From positions 58,038,222 through 58,102,221 of the forward strand of contig NC_030677.2 in assembly GCF_000004195.4 (NCBI RefSeq): DNA of 64,000 nucleotides, read 5' to 3'. The translations under genes and the position numbers were made by a program. The notes beneath the pieces were generated by a model. It ran no database searches and had not been told where the DNA came from. It saw nothing but the letters and a program-made list of their open reading frames with translations. This document shows positions 22,306 through 34,047 of the stretch, in pieces. Origin of the DNA: Xenopus tropicalis (taxonomy: Eukaryota; Chordata; Amphibia; Anura; Pipidae). The first letter of the stretch is position 1. Each line of letters begins with the position of its first letter.

Positions 22306-24068
22306 ATGGCCAAACGGTTTTACAGCACAGAGGAAGCTGCTAGGTATTGCATGGACTCCAGCTCAGAAGAATTTAGCGATTCTGGGTCTGAGTATGTTCC
22401 ATCTGACCACTCTACTGAGGAATCAGAGATAGAGGATAGTGACACGGTTAGCGCAGAGTTTAGTAGTGGTGGCACGCTTACTGCTGAAGAGGCAGAGGCT
22501 AGTGGTAGTGCCCAAGATGTACCCATGGATGTAGAAGAGGGTGAGGGTAGCACTGATGCAGCAGTTGGAGAGCCTGCGTGGGGGCCTCCCTGTAATTATG
22601 TCCCTGAAATTCCCCCTTTCACTGCAGTCCCTGGCCTCAGTGTGGACACCACTAATTTTGAAATTATATCCTACAGGACATGGTCCGTTACACAAATTTG
22701 TATGCTGAGCAGTATCTTGCCAGCAACCCTTTACCGGGTTTTTCAAGAGCCCAGGCATGGTATCCCACAAATATAAATGAAATAAAAAGATTCCTGGCTC
22801 TTACATTGGCAATGGGACTCGTAGAACGTAATTCTTTAGCTTCCTACTGGGATACCAATACAGTCCTTTCCATCCCTCTTTTTTCAGCCGTTATGGCAAG
22901 AAACCGTTATCAAATTTTATTGCGGTTTCTTCACTTTAACGACAACACAACGGCTGTTGCCCCTAATGAGCCCGGTTATGACAGGCTTTATAAATTGAGG
23001 CCCCTTATAGATAGCCTGTCTCAGCGCTTCGCAGAGGTTTACACCCCCTCCCAAAATGTCTGTGTAGATGAGTCCCTTTTGCTCTTCAAAGGGCGCCTAA
23101 AATTTCGCCAATATATCCCTAGTAAGCGTTCTCGCTATGGGATTAAATTTTACAAACTCTGTGAAAGCAGCACGGGCTACACTAGTTATTTCATGCTGTA
23201 TGAGGGAAAGGACACTAATTTGGACCCCCCCGGTTGTCCCACTGACTTGACTACCAGTGGTAAAATTGTTTGGGAGCTCATAACTCCACTGCTGGGCCAA
23301 GGTTACCACTTATACGTGGATAACTTTTACACAGGCATCCCTTTATTTAGAGCCCTAAATTCTTTGGACACCCCAGCCTGCGGCACAGTCCACCGTAACC
23401 GCAAAGGACTGCCCAGGGAATTGCTGGATAAGAAACTGAAGCGTGGAGAAGTACATGCTCTAAGAAGCAATGAGCTCTTGGCCATAAAATATTCAGACAC
23501 CAAAGTTGTTCTTATGCTTACTACTATCCACGATGAGACCATGATTGTCCAACACAGAAGTGGCGGTAGGCCCTCAAAAACAAAGCCCCTGTGTAGTAAA
23601 GAATATAGTAAGCATATGGGTGGTGTTGATAAATCCGACCAAATACAACATTATTATAATGCCACCCGAAAAACCAGGGCCTGGTACAAAAAAGCAGCAA
23701 TTTATATGATCCAAATGGCCCTTTATAATTCTTATGTCGTTTACAAGGCGGCAGTACCAGGCCCCAGATTGTCTTATTATAATTATTTGCTGCAGTTGCT
23801 CCCTGCCTTGTTGTTTGGTGATGTAGAGGAGGTTCCTGACATGCCAGGTAATGACAATGTTGCCCGAATGGTGGGTAAGCATTTTATAGCACAAATTCCA
23901 CCAACACCTAATAAAAGATATGCCCAGAGAAAATGTAAGGTTTGCCGTTCCAAGGGTGTTAGGCGAGATGTCCGGTATTATTGTCCCAAGTGTCCTAGCA
24001 AGCCTGCTTTGTGTTTCCACCCATGTTTTGAAGTGTACCATACTGTGGTACACTATGAGAGGACTTGA
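22306..24068 (+). pseudogene. piggyBac transposase, broken by one small deletion
   Basis: The start MAKRFYSTEEAARYC at 22306 matches the conserved N-terminus of Xenopus Uribo2-type transposases as I remember them. An acidic, Ser-rich region follows (about residues 18-90), then EPAWGPPCNYVPEIPPFTAV. Near 22670 the frame shifts: the first frame runs to 22776, and the catalytic part continues in the next frame from about 22676. The family normally has about ten more residues here, so a deletion of about 30 bp that is not a multiple of three is the likely cause. Numbered from the Met at 22680, the second part has the three catalytic aspartates at D130 (VDESLLLFKG), D214 (YVDNFYTG) and D317 (MGGVDKSDQ), then a C-terminal Cys-rich zinc-binding region from C419. 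No other stop is seen, so the copy died recently or is dead only in this allele or assembly. Confidence 0.9.
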
Positions 24069-25539
24069 ATTTTGTGTTTTTATAGGTAGGTTATGGTTCT
24101 CTGGGTTTGTTGGTGGAATAAGGATTTAGCATATCAGAATAGTGGACTTGGCATGTTCTAGGTTTTTATGCACAAGGTTGCAGGCCTCCAAACTTAGCTG
24201 TGCTGGCAAAGTGACGCTGTTTTTTATTTATTGAGTTTATCTATTCTGGCAGGTCCGTACTTTACTTATAACTAGGTTATAGATATATGTGATGAAAAGT
24301 TTGGTAAGGTGTGTCATATTATTGGCAAAAGTTTTTTTTTTTTTAGTAAAGTAGGGTTTTATGGTATGTGATTTTGTTTTTTGCACAGGTTGTCAGAAAA
24401 ACAGTGTGTGCTTGTAGCTTGTGGTTGTTTAGACTTGTTCTTGGGCATTCAAATTTTTGTGTTTGAGCTATGGTTATTCAGGCTAGTTGCAGTGTTTCTT
24501 TGGTTATGGGGTAGGACTTGTATTGTGCTGTTGGTATAGCGAACTGAGGTGCTGGGTGACTGACAGGGCGCATGATAAAACTTGTGGTGTGTGATGAATC
24601 AATGAGATATTTTTATCTCTAAAGCTGATGCCACAAGTCCTTTTACTGGCACCTCAAAAGCATGCCTGTCAGCGCAGTTATCTGTGCATAGTTTTGTATT
24701 ATATACTTTTGTATTTCTGGGCAGCATTTAACTACTGTAAGTGTAGGCCTTAAGTTTTTTGCAAAGGTTCTTGAGCACAGGATGACAGATACATTACGGT
24801 TTTTTGTGCTTGTAGTACAAATTGAATATCTACTGTATGTTCTGGTTAGGTTACACAAGTTGCAGTGGCTCTCTAAATATAAAAACTTTGCGTAATACTG
24901 GTGTGCCACTGGTGACTGCTGCACGGCACGTAATGGTGCACATAATTTTATCTCTGATGCTAATGCCCCAAGCTTTATTGTTGGCACCTTTAGTGCAACT
25001 TCTAAGGACACTTGCATCATTTATGGGCCAAATTACTATGGATTTTTTTGGCAAATATCCTTCTAAATGTGGTGCAGATTTTGTCATTTCTAAAGTAGTG
25101 TAGGAAGAAGCAAAAAACTGGTATCATAACACCACAGGAAAGATGGAACTCAAATCAAAGATGCTCCGCTAAACTGAAATAGGTGAGTAAAGTACAATTT
25201 AGGGGTTTATTTGGGGGGGGGGTTAAAGTTAAAAAACTGCAAGGGGTGCATAGAGTGCAGCCCCAATATTATGCATTTTCAGGTTTGGCGGCCATGTACT
25301 TATGTGCAACCAGACATATGGGGTGTAATTTTATTCAGGGTAACTTGCTAATTGATACTGAGCAAGTTTTTTGATAGTTGCCATTGAGATTTTGGGGAGA
25401 AATCTAACTTTATATTTTTTTTCAGACTAAAGTCCAGCTTGTATAGGGAACTGCATCCACAATTTTGCCTGTAGAAAACCAAGAATGGTGTTTCTAAATA
25501 GCTGAAGTTGTCTATTTCAATGTATAGTTTATATGGGTT
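24069..25539. other. piggyBac 3' flank, non-coding
   Basis: No protein or RNA is recognised. Two diverged versions of a 'tttatctctaaagctgatgc' / 'tttatctctgatgctaatgc' passage (24613 and 24947) show older duplication here. The stretch 25190-25540 is a diverged outer copy of the array that follows. Confidence 0.5.
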
Positions 25540-27190
25540 TTTTCACAGGTAAGGGGCAATTTTGTCTGAAAAACTTTGAGATGTGCACATAAATTGCAGC
25601 CCCATTATTATGCATTGCCCCTGTTTTGGGGCATTTGGTGGCTGCATCTTTATGTGCACCCATACATATGGCATATCGTTTTATTCAGGGGAACTTGCAG
25701 ATTGATGTTTAGTAAGTTTTTGGTAGTTGCCATGGAGATTTTGGGGAGAAATCTAGGTTTGTATCTGGTTTTTCCTTGATTTCTGACCAAAGCGCTGACT
25801 TCTGCAAGGGACCACGGCCACAATTTTCCATGTAGAAAGAGGAGAGTGGTGTCTCTGAATAGCTGAAGTTGTCTATTTTTAATCAATGTATAGTTTATAT
25901 GGGTTTTTTCACAGGTAAGGGGCAATTTTGTCTGAAAAACTTTGAGATGTGCACATAAATTGCAGCCCCATTGTAATGCATTGCCCCTGTTTTGGGGCAT
26001 TTGGTGGCCACGTCTTTATGTGCACCCATACATATGGGGTATCGTTTTATTCAGGGGAACTAGCAGATTGATGTTTAGTAAGTTATTGGTAGTTGCCATG
26101 GAGATTTTGGGGAGAAATCTAGGTTTGTATCTGGTTTTTCCTTGATTTCTGACCAAAGCGCTGACTTCTGCAATGGACTGCGGCCACAATTTTCCATGTA
26201 GAAAGAGGAGAGTGGTGTTTCTGAATAGCTGAAGGTGTGCACTTTTCAGAAATATATAGTTTGTGGGGGTTATTTTACAGGTAGGGGGGGTTAACACTGA
26301 AAAACTGCAGGAAGTGCACATAGAGTGCAGCCCCCAAAATTTCAACTGAAATTGCCCTTATGCATTGCCCCTGTTTTGGGGCATTTGGTGGCCACGTCTT
26401 TATGTGCACCCATACATATGGGGTATCGTTTTATTCAGGGGAACTTGCAGATTGATGTTTAGTAAGTTTTTAGTAGTTGCCATGGAGATTTTGGGGAGAA
26501 ATCTAGGTTTGTATCTGTTTTTTTCTTGATTTCTGACCAAAGCGCTGACTTCTGCAAGGGACTGCGGCCACAATTTTCCATGTAGAAAGAGGAGAGTGGT
26601 GTCTCTGAATAGCTGAAGGTGTGCACTTTTCAGAAATATATAGATTGTGGGGGTTATTTCACAGGTAGGGGGGGTTAACACTGAAAAACTGCAGGAAGTG
26701 CACATAGAGCGCAGCCCCCAAAATTTCAACTGAAATTGCCCTTATGCATTGCCCCTGTTTTGGGGCATTTGGTGGCCACGTCTTTATGTGCACCCATACA
26801 TATGGGGTATCGTTTTATTCAGGGGAACTTGCAGATTGATGTTTAGTAAGTTTTTGGTAGTTGCCATGGAGATTTTGGGGAGAAATCTAGGTTTGTATCT
26901 TTTTTTTTCTTGATTTCTGACCAAAGTGCTGACTTCTGCAAGGGACTGCGGCCACAATTTTTCATGTAGAAAGAGGAGAGTGGCGTCTCTGAATAGCTGA
27001 AGGTGTGCACTTTTCAGACATATATAGTTTGTGGGGGTTATTTCACAAGTAGGGGGGGTTAACACTGAAAAACTGCAGGTAGTGCACATGGAGCACAGCA
27101 CCCACATTTTTAGCTGTAATTGCCCTTGTGCATTGCCCCTGCTTTGGAGTGTTTGATGCCCATGTCTTTATGTGCACCCATACATATGGG
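25540..27190. repeat. 366-384-bp tandem array downstream of the transposase
   Basis: The marker 'tgcattgcccctg' falls at 25611, 25977, 26361, 26745 and 27129, giving periods of 366, 384, 384 and 384. Units contain 'tatggggtatcgttttattc' and 'gccatggagattttgggg' and are very similar to each other. Minus-strand frames of 107-116 codons recur once per unit (for example 26016-26345 and 26400-26729) because 384 is a multiple of three and the units are young. I do not call them genes. Confidence 0.9.
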
Positions 27191-27932
27191 GCATCATTTT
27201 ATTCAGGAGAAGTTTGTCTTTCAAATTTGCCTTTGTTAGAAAATTTTTATGAGATTTTTTTTTGTCAAATCCACATTTGATCATGCGTCCAAGTTTACGT
27301 TTTAGAAAAAAAAAAAAAATGTCAAAAAAAGTTCCAAATTTCACAATGCACTGACAAAAGGTATTTGGCTTTTGAGTGAAAACTACATTGCACCTGGAAA
27401 CCTGAAGGTCTGTAGTTTCTAAAGATACCAAACATGAGGGGATATTCTAGATTTACATATAAGTTATGCTGCATCAACTGTTACAAGCGCTTTTCCGCTT
27501 TGTTCTGGTGTGATATTGTACTAAGTATTGCTTTAGTTTGGGGGTTACTTCTGGACAGGAACTGTGGGGTACCACCACATATTTGGTATCGTTGGACTTG
27601 GGAGTATCAGGGCTTTTACAAACAACAAAAAAAAGTGTGTAAAATTAACTTTTCTATGGAAAAAAAACTCAAAATATACAGAAATTTTTCATAATTTTTT
27701 TTTTTTTTTACATATTTCACCCAAAATACACATCATATCTCCAGAAAAATTATAAAATTTGGTATGTATGTCGAAGCCCAATTAGTGACGAAAAAAACAA
27801 TATATAATTTCCCTAGTTTCATGGAGGTTTTCCTACCAAAAAACATTTTTAAAGTGAATGAGTACAAAATGCTTAAAAAACGTCTGGCACTGGGGGGAAC
27901 TGAAATGACGAATTCGGCTGGCACTTAAAGGG
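27191..27932. other. Right end region of the piggyBac element
   Basis: It is A/T-rich with long A and T runs and ends in the inverted repeat GGCACTTAAAGGG before TTAA. No hairpins like those of the left end are seen, so the element is asymmetric. Confidence 0.6.
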
Positions 27933-28316
27933 TTAAATTAATTAAAATGTTTACATGAACTCTTATTTATATTTTTTAGTTTTTTCCCCAAAAGACTTTT
28001 AAGGATTCTGCATACAATTAATAGCACTGTGGGTAAAGCATAGTTTGAGATGTAATGTATGAGAATATTAGACACTATGGAGTCCCGTGACCCCTATAGA
28101 AGCAGTAGAAAAGGCTGCAGGCTGGTTTTATTCAGGTCATACAACTCTAATATCTTTCAAATGTAGCCAGGGGGATATTCAGCTAGCTTCCATTCAAGGA
28201 GGAAAATGTCCCTTTTTCTATATCAATAAAACATTTTAGCTTTTTGTTATTTTTACAACAATAAAATAGTAAATAAATATTTTCATAACTAACGTAGCAC
28301 ATTATCCCTTGTAATT

Positions 28317-29300
28317 AGTGATGCGCAAATCCTTGCTGTTTTGCATTACTGGAAAATTCACAAAACTGCGGCAAAATTTAAGAAACAGTGAAAATTCCCA
28401 AAATGCATCTGAAGGGGTTGTTCACCTTTGAGTTAACTTTTAGTATGATGTACAGAGTGATATTCTGAGACAGTTTGCAATTGGTCTTCATTTTTTATTT
28501 GTAGTTTTTCAATTATTTCAGTTTTTGTTCAGCAGCTCTTCTATTTGGAGTTTCAGCAGCTATTTTGTTGCTAGGATGCAAATTACCTTAGCAACCAGGG
28601 TATGGTTTGAATGAAAAACTGATATATGAATAGAAGAGGACTTGAATAGAAAGATAAGTCCTAAAAAGTAACAATAACAATGAAAGTGTAGTTTTACAAA
28701 GAAATAGTTTTTTGGCTGCTGTGGCCAGTGACCCCAATTTGAAAACTGTAAAGAGTTAGAACTTTTTCTACACAATAAAAAATAAATAATGAAGACCAAT
28801 TGAAAAGTTGCTTAGAATTGGGCATTTTATGACATACTAAAAGTTAACTTAAAGACTCAGGGCTTTATGTCTCAAACAAAATGGATTGCTCAGTGTGCAT
28901 TGTTTCTCAATTTTTTTCTTACTCCAAATGCATTAAACCCCATTGGAGTTTTTTCTCAAGTTTTTTTTTCTTACACAAAATGCATTGAAGTCAGTGAGCA
29001 TTTTTCTCAACCTTTTCTCACTCCAAATGCATTAGGGTAAAATGCATTGGGGTAAAATGCAAGTCAGTGGGAGTTGAAGTTTTTCTTAATGCCAACTGCA
29101 TAGAAGTAAGTGGTTTTTTCACAGGGTTGTTTCCAACCTAAATGCATTGGTCACCTGGGGTTTTCTTATTTTTTTTTTCATGCTAAATGCACTGAAGTGA
29201 AAAGGCATTTTTTCCCTGTGGCAGTTTTCTGCGTAGAAAATTTTGGCGGCAAATATATCTGTGGTTTTGCAGAATGAATTCACTGATGGTGAAATTTCAG
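28317..29300. repeat. Xenopus 'aaaattcacaaaactgc' repeat with nested MITE
   Basis: The sequence from 'gtgatgcgcaaatccttgct' to 28410 and from 28856 to about 29300 is one dispersed repeat rich in 'aaatgcattgaagtcagtg' phrases, interrupted by a MITE. Related pieces are seen at 33024-33115, 34985-35275 and 49246-49290. The class is unknown to me. Confidence 0.45.
28411..28855. mobile_element. Palindromic MITE, second copy of the 5857 family
   Basis: It begins AGGGGTTGTTCACCTTTGAG and ends CATACTAAAAGTTAACTT, an imperfect inverse. The central 'ttgctaggatgcaaattacc' / 'ttagcaaccagg' pairing is as in the copy at 5857. The flanking TTAA sites are decayed. Confidence 0.7.
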
Positions 29301-30238
29301 AATCTCACCTCAAAACTTTACTTGCTTATTATAATTAAAATTTTTATTTGCATCAAATCATGTTTTAATTTAAAAAAAAAACTTATTTTTTTATTTTGTA
29401 ACTATTTTTCTTTGATTTAATTATATGGTACTTTTGCTACTTTTATTATTTTATCTGTTCGCTTTTTCCTTTGTTGGTGTTAATCTGTGACAGGTTCTTA
29501 GCAGTGGCAGGAATACAGATCCCCTGCGTGGTCGGTGTGAAGAGAAATCTCTGTGTAGCTGTTTATTCAGTGGCGGGGGTTTCTGGCTCTTTGAATTATT
29601 GACACTCGGGGGAATCAACTCGTGCAACTGAAAACTTTTGCAGGCAGTGTAATTTGACTTTTCAAAAGAAGTCTGATTCTTTCTAGCGGAACACTAACTT
29701 CAGAAACTGCACTGGGGGAATCTGCAAGTTGAGCATTACACTAATATTAGTGCAAATTCAATTTATATTAAGTCTTTTTTCAAATAAATATTTATATTTT
29801 CAAAAACAATACTCGATACAAATAATATGCTGAAATGTAAGGTTCCAAATATTTCCTTTTAGAATGATTCCTACGTGAGTTTGTAGATTTGTATTATCTT
29901 TTTTTTTTATGCCATTTGCTTTGGAGAACTGCACAAAGCAAAAAATAGATCCATTGGGTGCTGCTGGGCTTTGATGTGTGAATGTTATGATTATTTCAAT
30001 GCAGCCCAATTTTATCCTTGTCCTCTGTGTGACTTTGTATAAAACTTTCTAAATAGAACATTCATTTTGATTGTGACTGTAATACAGTACTTTCTCATCA
30101 ATCCAGTTCCTAACACTCTAATAGAAAAGGTTGTACATTTTTCATTAATCATTCTTATCCTGGTTGTCTGAATTTTAACTTTCAAAACATGTGTTCCATG
30201 TATAAGAATATGCGTTTAATGTATAATATCATGTCATA
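29301..30238. other. Intron, nothing recognised
   Basis: AT-rich non-coding sequence with no repeat or exon that I can support. Confidence 0.4.
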
Positions 30239-30745
30239 GGGGCTGATTTACTAAGACACGAATTCCGACCGAATTGGAAAAATTCCGATTGGAAAACGAA
30301 CATTTTGCGACTTTTTCGTATTTTTTGCGATTTTTTCGGCGCCTTTACGACTTTTCGGAAATTATCGCGACTTTTTCGTTACCAATACGATTTGCGCGAA
30401 AAAACGCGAGTTTTTCGTAGCCATTCCGAAAGTTGCGATTTTTTCGTAGCGTTAAAACTTGCGCAAAAAGTTGTGATTTTTTCGTAGTGTTAAAACTTGC
30501 GCAAAGCGTTGCGCCTTTTAAGTTTTAACGCTACGAAAAAAGCGCAACTTTTCGCGCAAGTTTTAACGCTACGAAAAAATCGCAACTTTCGGAATGGCTA
30601 CGAAAAACTCGTGTTTATCCGCAAAAATCGTATTGGTAACGAAAAAGTTGCGATAATTTTCCGAAAAAATCGCAAAATACCGATCATTACGAAAAAAACG
30701 CAATCGGACGCATTCAGCCCGTTCGTGAGTAAGTAAATGGGCCCC
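30239..30745. mobile_element. Long palindromic MITE, 'ggggc..atttact' family, copy 1
   Basis: The ends GGGGCTGATTTACTAAG and, inverted, GGGGCCCATTTACTTAC frame about 500 bp of near-complete inverted repeat. The arms share 'ccattccgaaagttgcgatt', 'gttaaaacttgcgc' and 'accaatacgatt' phrases in both orientations around a centre near 30500. It is full of TTCG and CGAAAAA motifs. The 60-79-codon frames at 30305 and 30497 are chance results of that composition. Confidence 0.8.
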
Positions 30746-33023
30746 ATAGTGTTGTTTGCATACACCGCTTACTTATTTAATAGAACTGTCTGTGCAACTG
30801 CTCATGAAACATAAATTGAGTGAAAGAAAATGAAAGCTCCATGGCATATGGTCTTCAGAGTGGTCAATTATTCTAGCCATTATCATTGTATTTAGTTTAT
30901 GGGCTCTGATCATTATTCCATGAATAATACTGTTTCTTCCAATTCAGATATGTCATTGCACTTATCTGTTTTATGATTGTTGATAAAAATATGATATAAT
31001 ACTGAAACAAAGGCTGCTATTATAAATCCAGTTGGGGATAATAAATATTCAGCTACAGGTAATTATCAGATTTAATAGCATTTTTTAGTTCAGGCCTTGA
31101 CTTGACATCCAGAAAATACTATTACATTACCCTGCATAGATACATTGTTATGACATGTAATAACTACTTGAATATAAAGGGGATTAATAATTTAAAAGGT
31201 GTTAACAAATTAGGGCCATCATTAAAACTAGACTTTGAAGCACTCTGTAGAAAAATCAGTCCAAGCTAATGCTAAGCTCTTATGATAAAGAATTACTGCA
31301 TTAATTCTGCAAAGTGAACTTATTGCTCCTATTCGTCTCCAGATCCCTGGAGCATTAAAAGACAGAAAGAATAATATGATCACTGTATTTCTCTGCACAA
31401 CAACTCGCATATTTTCATCACTGATTCTCAAATGAGCTTCACTGCATTAAGGCAGGAAAACACATGCACGCGTCATATGTCACAGTCTAGCTTCTTAAAT
31501 TCCTTGTTGTGTGTTATACTGAACTACTGAAAATTAGTGAGCACTGAGAAGAGCATGTGGAAGAGTTTGTTTGCAGAGTATTGTAATACAGCTATACATG
31601 TTATAAACGTGTTTAAAAATCTCAGCTGTCAGTCATATGTTGCCTTTACCTCCTATATGTCTAAGGCAGCGCAATTACATTCACTTTCATTTCCACACTT
31701 CCTTGAGGACACTGGAAAGCTTGAATTGATAAAAATTTCCACAAAATGGCGCCTGCCTGTCATGACATGCAACATCAAAATCATTTCTTTATAACCATAT
31801 TTATTTTCATATGATTGTTTTACAAAAACAAAAGGAATTTTCATTTTGATAGCATTAATTGTATTCAATAAATGTTTATGCTTTAGACAATAGCAAAAAA
31901 GTACAATAATTTTAAAACCACAAAGCCTATTAAATACATTGTGAATTGTCTTTAAATCCCATTGTTGATTTTACTATGAAGATTTCCTTTCATATATCCA
32001 GGAATAATGGGTCGTTTTGTATAAGCGCTGCCATTTCTGCAGAATTTTGCATATCAAGCTAACTACATTTCTAAGAGTAACAAAGGCCGTAATTCAGTAT
32101 TTATTGTGGCTGTTTCCTTTATGTAGAGCTACTTGTCAACCACAACAAATAAGTGGAGGCATCACGACTTACATTCTGACTGGTATCATGCAGTCTGTAA
32201 TCAAGTGTATTAAATTTGTATAATGTGAACACAAAAACAAGGTGCTTTTCACTTAGTAGAGATTAAAAATTAGCCATTAAAGTTGTAACAAGACATGTAG
32301 AGGCTTAAAAATAATGAATTACATGTCATTTCATTAGACTAAACTTCATTGACGCTACCCTAACTGAATTATTAACAACACATAAACCACACAAGGAAAA
32401 GCTTACACAAATGTGTAAAGGCCCTTCTTTATCCATTTTTTTTTTCTTCATTGTATTTCAAGGCAAATTATACATGGGTCACATTTTGGATGCTTTAAAT
32501 TATTTGGACAGCACAGGACTGCAGAGATTCCGAGTGGTTTTACATTGAGATAAGCTTCATTATGGATTCTGTTTGGCAGAGTAGTTTATTCAGAAACAAT
32601 TTCTTGCCAGCAGTCTTGCCAGCTGAATTACAGTCATCCTTTTCCCCCAATATAAATTGGATAGCAATTTTTTTATTGCTGACACCATTAAAAATCCTAT
32701 CAAATGATAAATATGAAAATGAGTTTAATATACTTTAAAATGTTTAAATAAATATTTTAAGCTCATTAGATTAGGTGCTTAGATAGTAAGGTAGGTTTGT
32801 TCAAATTTGTGCCAATGAACCCTAATGGATTCCCAACAGTTCCAATTCAGTTAAGGTTATTATCACCTGTTTTAATGAAAGGACACATTTATCAAAGCAT
32901 TAACTGATCAAGGTGTCAGCTCATAGGCATGTTTTTGACTGTCGAGGTGCTGAGCTCTAATACCCCACCTAATCATAACCTAGAAAATTAAAAAGCATTG
33001 TGTTACAATTAATGCAGTGCAAA
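30746..33023. other. Intron, nothing recognised
   Basis: Non-coding AT-rich sequence. Frames at 31228-31431, 31537-31794 and 32017-32223 are short and featureless. Confidence 0.4.
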
Positions 33024-33124
33024 GTAGTGATGCGCAAAATGGCAGAAATCATGACAAAGCAAAAATTCACAAAACACATTGAAGTCAATGGGAATTTTTG
33101 GGAATGGGAATATTTTTTCAGTCC

Positions 33125-34047
33125 AAGGCAACGTTCTGCAGCATTTTGTCTTAGGGGTAATCTTTGACCAGTCACTCTCCTTCGCTAACCATATTAATAA
33201 CACTGCCAAAACCTGCCGCTTTTTCCTCCGCAATATTGCCAAGACACGCCCCTTTCTTTCACAAGTAACAGCTAAAACACTAATCCATGCCCTTATCCTT
33301 TCCCGCTTAGATTACTGCAATCTCCTACTAACCGGCCTCCCAGACTCCCACCTCTCTCCCCTGCAATCAATTTTAAACTCTGCTGCCAGGATCCTCCTGC
33401 TCTCTCCTAAGAGGGATCCAGCTCAGCCTCAATTAAACTCTCTTGCATGGTTACCTGTTAAGCAAAGGATAGCTTACAAAATCCTTCTACTAACATTCAA
33501 AGCCCTTCACTCCTCTGCTCCTCACTACATTTCTTCACTGGTCTCCCTGCACGTTCCTGGTCGTCTCCTCCGCTCCTCTCAGAGCCTCCGTCTTTTTACA
33601 CCATCCACACCCACTGCGCTCTCTCGTCTTAAACCTTTCTATCTCGCTGCTCCTTACCTCTGCAACTCTATCCCTGAATCCCTCCTTAGGGAAAACTCAC
33701 CCACTCTCTTTAAGAAAAAGCTCAGCTGTTACCTTCTGGAGCACTATGACATTATTTTGCCCAGTCCTGCGCTTAAGGGCAAATGCCCATACCTGATGCA
33801 CTCTTACCTTCCGCTTTGTGCCTGTATGTTGCCCAACCACTTAGATTGTAAGCTCTACGGGGCAGGGACCTCCTTCCTACTGTGTCTCATACCACATGGC
33901 ACTTATATATATATATTTATTGTATTTATTTATTATATCACTTGTCCTCCCTGTGTGTAATTTTGTATTCTGTAATATTGTACAGCGCTGCGTACCCTTG
34001 TGGCGCTTTATAAATAAAGTTATACATACATACATACATACATACAA
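33125..34047 (+). mobile_element. L2-clade LINE, 3' part only
   Basis: A 5'-truncated LINE on the plus strand holds the end of the reverse transcriptase, a 3' UTR with 'attgtacagcgctgcgtacc' and 'gcgctttataaataaa', then a (TACA)n tail (34022-34046). Ending in a short microsatellite rather than poly(A) is typical of L2 elements. It sits just after a fragment of the 28317-type repeat (33024-33115). Confidence 0.8.
33139..33960 (+). pseudogene. C-terminal part of L2 reverse transcriptase
   Basis: The open frame carries LGVIFDQSLSF (33151 onward), then HINNTAKTCRFFLRNIAKTR, ALILSRLDYCNLLLTGLP, LQSILNSAARILL, WLPVKQRIAYKILLLTFKAL and LRLFTPSTPT, ending LFKKKLSCYLLEHYD. This order is characteristic of the thumb and C-terminal region of L2-clade reverse transcriptases. 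The catalytic palm and endonuclease are absent, lost by 5' truncation at insertion. There is no frameshift in the kept part, so the insertion looks fairly young, but it has no start of its own and cannot function. Confidence 0.8.

Larger units (their letters stand above)
20328..27932 (+). mobile_element. Full-length piggyBac transposon, 7.6 kb (Uribo2-related)
   Basis: TTAA lies at both edges (20324-20327 and 27933-27936). The terminal repeats CCTTTTTAGTGCC and, inverted, CCCTTTAAGTGCC match at 11 of 13 positions. Order inside: terminal hairpins (20334-20469), a CpG-rich promoter-like block (20500-20660), low-complexity leader, five-plus copies of a 161-bp repeat (21131-22012), the transposase (22306-24068), about 1.1 kb of unique sequence, a 366-384-bp tandem array (25540-27190), and a 0.7-kb tail. 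PiggyBac elements move by cut-and-paste and excise without a footprint at TTAA. At 7.6 kb this one is much longer than the 2-3 kb usual for the superfamily, and the excess lies in the arrays and flanks. Confidence 0.85.

Noticed and set aside
23574..24053. 159-codon minus-strand frame within the transposase
   Set aside because: It overlaps the conserved piggyBac catalytic region in antisense and has no family signature.
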